A stretch of DNA of 37,846 nucleotides. Source: Miltoncostaeaceae bacterium. Its GTDB lineage: Bacteria > Actinomycetota > Thermoleophilia > Miltoncostaeales > Miltoncostaeaceae. Below the pieces are notes generated by a model. It had not been told where the DNA came from. It searched no databases and was given only the letters and a program-made list of their open reading frames with translations. Shown here piece after piece: positions 1 through 5,230 of this stretch (the stretch's first letter is position 1; every line of letters starts with the position of its first letter). The DNA lies in the NCBI GenBank assembly GCA_030598395.1, contig JAUVPZ010000003.1, positions 1 through 37,846 on the forward strand, written 5' to 3'. Made by a program: the position numbers and the translations under genes.

Positions 1-390
1 CGCGCCCAGGACGGTGAGGGGGTGGGCGCCATCGTGGCCGACATCGCCCGGCGCTTCGCCCGGGGCGAGCAGCGCCCGCCCTCGCTTCGCACCGTGCAGC
101 GCTGGATCGCCGAGCGGCGGATCCGGGCGGAGGGCGGGTCAGCCGCTGGTCGGGGCGCCTCGTGTGCGCAGCGCGTGGGCCAGGTCGGTGATCGACAGCA
201 GCCCCACCATCCGGCCGCCGTCCAGCACCAGGCCCCGGCCCAGCGGCGCGCCCTGCAGGCGCATCAGGGCGTCGAGGGCGTCGTCGTCGGGGGCGAAGGT
301 GGCCAGGTCGCCGCTCGGCACCATGCAGTCGGCGACCACGCGCTGGTCCCAGTCGGCCTGCGGCACGTCGCGGAAACAGGCCGCTGGTAG
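1..390 (+). CDS. Possible 3' end of a protein with a helix-turn-helix-like segment (truncated by window edge)
   Basis: Frame 1 is open from base 1 to a TAG at 388-390; early part reads ...IVADIARRFARGEQRPPSLRTVQRWIAERRIRAEGG. The last ~250 nt overlap the convergent S2P gene, so the true 3' end is doubtful. Confidence 0.25.
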   Translation, partial: RAQDGEGVGAIVADIARRFARGEQRPPSLRTVQRWIAERRIRAEGGSAAGRGASCAQRVGQVGDRQQPHHPAAVQHQAPAQRRALQAHQGVEGVVVGGEGGQVAARHHAVGDHALVPVGLRHVAETGRW

Positions 391-1257
391 CAGCCCGAGG
401 GCGACGCCCCGGTCCACCACCGGGTAGGAGGTGTACGGCGGGCCCCAGACGATGAGCTGGTGCAGGTGGGCCAGCGTCTCGTCGGGCGAGGCCGTGACCG
501 GCTGCCTCACCATCAGGTCGCCCACGTGCACGCCCGACAGTCGGGCGGCAACCAGCGTGGACTCGGTCTCGCCGCGGGCCCAGCTGTTGAGGAACCAGCC
601 CAGCACCGCCAGCCAGAGGCCCTGGACGTCGCCCACGATGAAGAAGAGGGCTGCGCCGCCGCCGATCATGAGATAGGCGAAGCCCCGGCCCATGGCCCCC
701 GCCACCCGTGTGGCGAGCACCAGGTCGCCGCGCCAGCCCCAGATGGCGGACCGCAGCACGCGGCCGCCGTCGAGGGGCAGGGCCGGGAGCATGTTGAAGG
801 CCAGCAGAAAGAGGTTGAGCAGGCCCACCCAGGCCGCCACGCCGCCGACCGCGACGGGCAGGCCCGGCAGTGCGGCGACGCCGATGAAGACGCCCGCCAG
901 CACGGCCGACACCACCGGCCCGGCGACGGCGATCCTGAACTCGGCGCCCGCTCCCGGGAAGCCGCCGCGGAAGCGCGCCACCCCGCCGAGGGCCCACAGC
1001 GTGATGCCATCGATGACCATGCCGTCGCGGCGTGCCTGAACCGCGTGTCCCATCTCGTGGGCCAGGATGGAGCCGAACAGAATGGCGGCGGCGACCACGG
1101 CCATGGCGAAGTGCACGTTGCGGTCGAGGTCGGGGTTCGTGCTGGGGAAGACGTCAACCGACAGGATCCACAGCACCAGCACAAGCAGCACCAGGACGCT
1201 CCAGTTGAGCGCAATCCTGATGCCCGCGATGCTGCCCAGGGAGTAGCTGCCGCGCAC
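139..1257 (-). CDS. Site-2 protease family zinc metalloprotease with C-terminal CBS domains
   Basis: HEMGH (HExxH) motif, multiple hydrophobic segments, NMLPALPLDGGR motif, CBS-like C-terminus. Start trimmed to the GTG at 1257 (VRGSYSLGSIAGIRIALNWS) because the longer ORF N-terminus is low complexity; GTG at 1275 is an alternative. Confidence 0.88.
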   Translation of the reverse strand: MRGSYSLGSIAGIRIALNWSVLVLLVLVLWILSVDVFPSTNPDLDRNVHFAMAVVAAAILFGSILAHEMGHAVQARRDGMVIDGITLWALGGVARFRGGFPGAGAEFRIAVAGPVVSAVLAGVFIGVAALPGLPVAVGGVAAWVGLLNLFLLAFNMLPALPLDGGRVLRSAIWGWRGDLVLATRVAGAMGRGFAYLMIGGGAALFFIVGDVQGLWLAVLGWFLNSWARGETESTLVAARLSGVHVGDLMVRQPVTASPDETLAHLHQLIVWGPPYTSYPVVDRGVALGLLPAACFRDVPQADWDQRVVADCMVPSGDLATFAPDDDALDALMRLQGAPLGRGLVLDGGRMVGLLSITDLAHALRTRGAPTSG

Positions 1258-1311
1258 GGCTGGAGTGTTGCGCACCTGGCGGCCGGTATGTCGTCCCGCC
1301 CGGCGATCGCG

Positions 1312-1330
1312 GCCCCCCCGGACGGGGGGC
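1312..1330. promoter_or_regulatory. Strong GC hairpin between divergent S2P and HtrA genes
   Basis: GCCCCCC-CGGAC-GGGGGGC: exact 7-bp stem, 5-nt loop. Confidence 0.35.
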
Positions 1331-1388
1331 GCCGTCCTCGACGCAGGTCCGGTGCGCCGCCGCGGCCGCGGCTCCACCCTCGGAGAGG

Positions 1389-2477
1389 ATGCAGGGACAC
1401 ATTGCACCGGGATGGGTGGTCGGGCTGACGGCGCTGGCGGCGATCGGGGGAGCCGCCGTGGCACTCGTGGTGACGGCCCTCGGTCCGCTGGACCTGGATC
1501 CCCGCGACCCCGAGCGACCGCTGTCGGTGGGGGAGATCTACCGGCAGGCCGCCCCGGGCGTGGTGCGCGTGACGGCGGGTGGCCCTCGTGCGGGCAGTGG
1601 CGGCTCGGGCTTCGTGCTGGACGGCGACGGGCACGTGGTCACCAACGCGCACGTCATCCAGGGAGCCGATCGGGTGGAGGTCTTCACGCCGGGCGGCGAG
1701 CCCGTGCGGGCGCGAGTGGTCGGCACGGACCCCTCGGTGGATCTGGCGCTGCTCGCCGTGCCGCCTGACACCGAGGGCCTGCGGCCCCTCGCCCACGGTG
1801 GGGACGCCCGCGTGCGCGTGGGCGACCCCGTGGTGGCCATCGGCGCTCCGTTCGGCCTGGACCGCTCGGCCACGGTCGGCATCGTCTCCGGGCTGGCGCG
1901 GCAGATCCCGGCGGCCAACGACGTCACGATCGCCGGCGCCATCCAGACCGACGCCGCGCTGAACCCTGGGAACTCGGGCGGTCCGCTGCTCGACGCCTCG
2001 GGCCAGGTGATCGGTGTGACCACCCGCATCGCCACCCGTACCGGCAGCGATGACGGTGTGGGGTTCGCGGTCCCGATCGCCACGGTGGTCCGGGCGGCCG
2101 GGGACCTGTTGGGCCGCGGCGGCGAGCGGCCCTACGTGGGCTTCGTGGCGGTTGACGTGGATCGGCGCATCGCCGCGGACGAGGGCCTGCCTGCCGGCTC
2201 ACGAGGGATCCTGGTCGTGCGCGTCTTCGAGGAGGGCCCTGGCCGCGCGGCAGGCCTCGCCGTGGGCGACGTGCTGGTGGGCGTGGACGGCCGTAGGATC
2301 CACGACAATCCCGAGTTCACCGCCGCCATCCGGCGGCGTCGAACCGGGGAGCGCGCCAGCCTGAGCCTCATCCGCGACGCGCGCGAGCTCACGGTGGACG
2401 TGACGCTGGCGCGCCGTCCGGGGCTTGCGGACGACCGGGATCCACCAACGACAGCAGCGCGTCGCACACCTGGCTGA
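1389..2477 (+). CDS. Membrane-anchored trypsin-like serine protease with PDZ domain (HtrA/DegP/DegS family)
   Basis: N-terminal hydrophobic helix; catalytic context TNAHV, DLALL, GNSGGPLL; C-terminal PDZ (GILVVRVFEEGPGRAAGLAVGDVLVGVDGRRI). Confidence 0.9.
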   Translation: MQGHIAPGWVVGLTALAAIGGAAVALVVTALGPLDLDPRDPERPLSVGEIYRQAAPGVVRVTAGGPRAGSGGSGFVLDGDGHVVTNAHVIQGADRVEVFTPGGEPVRARVVGTDPSVDLALLAVPPDTEGLRPLAHGGDARVRVGDPVVAIGAPFGLDRSATVGIVSGLARQIPAANDVTIAGAIQTDAALNPGNSGGPLLDASGQVIGVTTRIATRTGSDDGVGFAVPIATVVRAAGDLLGRGGERPYVGFVAVDVDRRIAADEGLPAGSRGILVVRVFEEGPGRAAGLAVGDVLVGVDGRRIHDNPEFTAAIRRRRTGERASLSLIRDARELTVDVTLARRPGLADDRDPPTTAARRTPG

Positions 2478-3387
2478 CCGGCACCGCCACGCCGTGCCGG
2501 CGACCCTCGCGCACCACCGCGCCCACCAGGGCCTCCCGCTCCAGGCGTCGTCCGGCCTCCAGGTCGAAGAGCGTCGAGCTGCCGCCGTCAGCGGGCAGGC
2601 GCCGGCGGGCGTCGGCCACGTATGCCCGGGCCGAGCCCACCGGAAGCGTCACGCCGGCCGCGGCGGCGACGGCCTCCACCTCGGCGCCCAGCGCGAGCAT
2701 GAGCGCGACCGCACTGGGATCGGCGAACACCCGGCCCACCCGCGCGCGACCCAGCGCGGTGACCGTGTTCAGCGACGCGTTGGCCACCAGCTTGGTCCAC
2801 AGCGCGATCTCGGGGCGCTGCACCACCTCCACCGCAACCTCACAGGCCTGCCCCACGGCCACGAGCGCCGCGGCCGCGCGGGCCGGCCCACCTCCCACCA
2901 GGCGGTCGCGCGGGCGGCCGGTGGCGCGGTCGATCGAGGGCCGGCGCACGACCCTCTGGGGCGCGAGCCGCTGACAGCCCAGGTAGACGGCGGCAGCGCC
3001 AAGCGCGGTGCCGGACGGGAGGTGGCGCCGCAGGATGTCCGGGTTGCCGATGCCGTTCTGGAGCGACAGCGCGACCGCGCCGTCGGCCAGCGCCGGCCCC
3101 AGCGCCGCCGCCGCCGCCTCGGTGTCGAAGCTCTTGACGCACACGACCCCCAGCTGCACCGGCGCCGCGTCGGCCGGGTCGTCGACCACCCGCAGCTGGA
3201 CCTGCCGCTCCTCGTCGCCGTCGCGCAGGCGCAGCGGGCTGGCGCGCAGCGTCGCGGCGGTGCGGCCCCGCGCGAGGACGGTGACCGGCCAGCCCGCCAG
3301 CGCGAGCCGGACGGCGACGAAGCCGCCGATCGCCCCCGGGCCGGCGACCAGCGTCCGCGGCGGCCCCGGAGCGCCCGGCGCCGTCAG
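2389..3387 (-). CDS. panE: 2-dehydropantoate 2-reductase (ketopantoate reductase family)
   Basis: N-terminal Rossmann motif TLVAGPGAIGGFVAVRLALAGWPVTVLARG; LSLQNGIGN; WTKLVANASLNTVTAL; typical C-terminal domain. Start placed at CTG (3387-3385) overlapping the rnhA stop because no ATG/GTG/TTG precedes the Rossmann motif nearby. Confidence 0.85.
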   Translation of the reverse strand: MTAPGAPGPPRTLVAGPGAIGGFVAVRLALAGWPVTVLARGRTAATLRASPLRLRDGDEERQVQLRVVDDPADAAPVQLGVVCVKSFDTEAAAAALGPALADGAVALSLQNGIGNPDILRRHLPSGTALGAAAVYLGCQRLAPQRVVRRPSIDRATGRPRDRLVGGGPARAAAALVAVGQACEVAVEVVQRPEIALWTKLVANASLNTVTALGRARVGRVFADPSAVALMLALGAEVEAVAAAAGVTLPVGSARAYVADARRRLPADGGSSTLFDLEAGRRLEREALVGAVVREGRRHGVAVPVSQVCDALLSLVDPGRPQAPDGAPASRPP

Positions 3388-3899
3388 ACGTCCAGGCCGA
3401 GCTGCTCCTCGGCCGCCGGCAGCGCTGTCGCGGGCTCGGCGTGCAGCGCCGCGTCCTGCGCCAGGCGGTCGGCGCGCTCGTTGGCCGGATGTCCCGCGTG
3501 GCCGCGCACCAGCGTGGCGCGAACGCGCTCGTGCCGGCCCAGCTCGTGCACCATTCGCTCCCACAGGTCTCGGTTGGCCACGGGCTTCCTGGCCGCGGTG
3601 CGCCATCCGCGCCGTCGCCAGTCGTTCAGCCAGCCCTGCTCGAGCGCGTTGGCCACGTAGCTGGAGTCGGTCACCAGCTCCACATCCGATCGCTCGGGCG
3701 CGGCGGCGAGCCCCTCCAGCGCGGCGGTGAGCTCCATGCGGTTGTTGGTGCTGGGGAACTCGCCGCCGGTGAGCACGGTCTCCTCGCCGGCCGCGTCGAC
3801 GAGGATGGCCGCCCAACCGCCGCGGGAGTCGTCGGTGCCGTTGCCCGAACAGGCCCCGTCGGTGACCAGGGTGACGGCGGGTGCGTCGCTCGCTCCCAT
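3384..3899 (-). CDS. rnhA: Ribonuclease HI
   Basis: TDGACSGNG, NNRMELTAALEGL, TDSSYV, ERADRLA motifs (DEDD catalytic residues). Confidence 0.92.
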   Translation of the reverse strand: MGASDAPAVTLVTDGACSGNGTDDSRGGWAAILVDAAGEETVLTGGEFPSTNNRMELTAALEGLAAAPERSDVELVTDSSYVANALEQGWLNDWRRRGWRTAARKPVANRDLWERMVHELGRHERVRATLVRGHAGHPANERADRLAQDAALHAEPATALPAAEEQLGLDV

Positions 3900-3907
3900 C
3901 AGGCGCT

Positions 3908-3914
3908 TAGGTTA
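3908..3914. promoter_or_regulatory. Putative bidirectional -10 element (TAGGTT on +, TAACCT on -)
   Basis: TAGGTTA between divergent ATGs at 3921 (+) and 3899 (-); TANNNT on both strands, 7 nt and 9 nt before the respective ATG. Confidence 0.5.
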
Positions 3915-3920
3915 GCGGCG

Positions 3921-4392
3921 ATGGCGCAGGAGTCCTCGGGGCGGCCGTCGGCGTCGTTCGACGCAAGTGCGCCACAGTACGACGACCTTCTGGAGCCCAA
4001 CCGGCTGGCGGCGCGCCGGCTGGTGTTTGCGGCATCGATGAGGTCCCGGCGGCGTGGATCGACACCTTCGACCTCGTGCAGCGCGGCGTCGATGAGCTGA
4101 CGTCGCACCTCCAGCTTGCCGGGCTCGAGCCGATCGACGCCTGGGAGGATCGGCGGCGACCGGTGCGACCCGTCGATCGCCACCTGGCGAGGATCGGCGG
4201 CGACCGGTGCGACCCGTCGATCGCCACCTGGCGAGGATCGGCGCGGTCGCAGGACACCTCTCCGCCGGCCTCGATGAAGACCTTGTCGAGCGCCTCAACG
4301 CCCGCATCGCCGAGGAGCTGACTCGCGCCGCCGGCCCGAAAGGCTTGCGCTTCACGATGGTGAGGCTCTTCGGCGTGGCACGCCGGCCCTGA
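3921..4392 (+). pseudogene. Decayed class I SAM-dependent methyltransferase (N- and C-terminal parts in three frames; SAM-binding core missing)
   Basis: Frame 3: MAQESSGRPSASFDASAPQYDDLLEPNRLAARRLVFA; from ~4034 frame 2: IDEVPAAWIDTFDLVQRGVDELTSHLQLAGLEPIDAWEDRRRPVRPVDRHLARIG; then frame 1: GAVAGHLSAGLDEDLVERLNARIAEELTRAAGPKGLRFTMVRLFGVARRP*. No glycine-rich motif I present. Confidence 0.65.
4145..4243. repeat. 44-bp exact tandem repeat, two full copies plus an 11-bp partial copy
   Basis: Unit GAGGATCGGCGGCGACCGGTGCGACCCGTCGATCGCCACCTGGC at 4145-4188 and 4189-4232; partial GAGGATCGGCG at 4233-4243. Confidence 0.97.
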
Positions 4393-4563
4393 CGCAGGCC
4401 GAGTCGCCAGAACCTTCCAGCTGACACGAGTTTCGTCCACGGCCCTCAAGGCCGAGACCATTCGTCTCGATGAATGGACCAGCCCACCAGGTCCTCCGCA
4501 GGCACGACGTCGCTGCCGGGATCTCGTGCCGACCGCTTGTTTCTCACGGAGGAGAACTGAGAA

Positions 4564-5016
4564 GTGATGCTTGAGCGACTTCGTCGCCGGGCTCGGAGCG
4601 AGAAGGGATTCACCCTCATCGAGCTCCTGGTCGTGGTGATCATCATCGGCCTACTGGCCGCCATTGCGATCCCGGCGTTCCTGGGTCAGCGCGACAAGGC
4701 GAACGACGCCGCGTCGAAGTCGCTGGTCCGCAACGGCGCCACCGCCGTCGAGGCGTATTTCGCCGAGGGCAACACGTACGCCGGTGCCGACCCCACCAAC
4801 CTTGGGGCCATCGAGCCGAACATCGTCTGGGTCGTGGGAGCCGCCAGCATGGCCTCCGACGAGGTCCAGATCACGGGCGTGGCTCCCACCGGCTACACGC
4901 TGACCTCGGTCAGCAACTCTGGGACCACCTACAACTACATCAAGGACACGGGGGCCGCTGGGTCCACCGTGTCCCGCACCTGCGCCGGCTCCGGCTGTAG
5001 CGGAGGAACCTGGTAG
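4564..5016 (+). CDS. Type IV pilin-like / prepilin N-methylation-motif protein
   Basis: Class III signal RSEKG|FTLIELLVVVIIIGLLAAIAIPAFLGQR with E5; two Cys near C-terminus; GGAGGA Shine-Dalgarno upstream (GTG 4564 or ATG 4567). Confidence 0.92.
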   Translation: MMLERLRRRARSEKGFTLIELLVVVIIIGLLAAIAIPAFLGQRDKANDAASKSLVRNGATAVEAYFAEGNTYAGADPTNLGAIEPNIVWVVGAASMASDEVQITGVAPTGYTLTSVSNSGTTYNYIKDTGAAGSTVSRTCAGSGCSGGTW

Positions 5017-5038
5017 TCCCCTGATAGTCGCCCGTCCT

Positions 5039-5062
5039 CCGGCCCGCCTCCGGGTGGGCCGG
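5039..5062 (+). terminator. Stable hairpin downstream of pilin gene (attenuator/3'-stabiliser candidate, no U-tract)
   Basis: CCGGCCC-GCCTCCGGGT-GGGCCGG, exact 7-bp stem, 22 nt after the pilin stop codon. Confidence 0.4.
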
Positions 5063-5230
5063 GGCGCGGGTCGCACCTCATCTTGGAAGGGTCCGCCTGG
5101 GCCCAGGAAAAACTCCACGCAAGGACGCACCGTTCCCAAGCACCCCACACGCGAGCGGGCAGCGCTCCTCGACGATCCGGTCGCACCCCGCGCGCCACGC
5201 GTACGGCCTGGCCGCCTACCGTCGGCCCGC

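Noticed and set aside
4145-4243. CRISPR array or att-site interpretation of the 44-bp repeats
   Set aside because: Copies are directly adjacent without spacers, only 2.25 units, and lie in frame-shifted coding remnants; a simple tandem duplication fits.
4441-4560. c-di-GMP-I (GEMM) riboswitch upstream of the pilin gene
   Set aside because: Attractive because such riboswitches control pilins elsewhere, but the conserved GCAAACC and GGGACGCAAAGCC core elements are not present.
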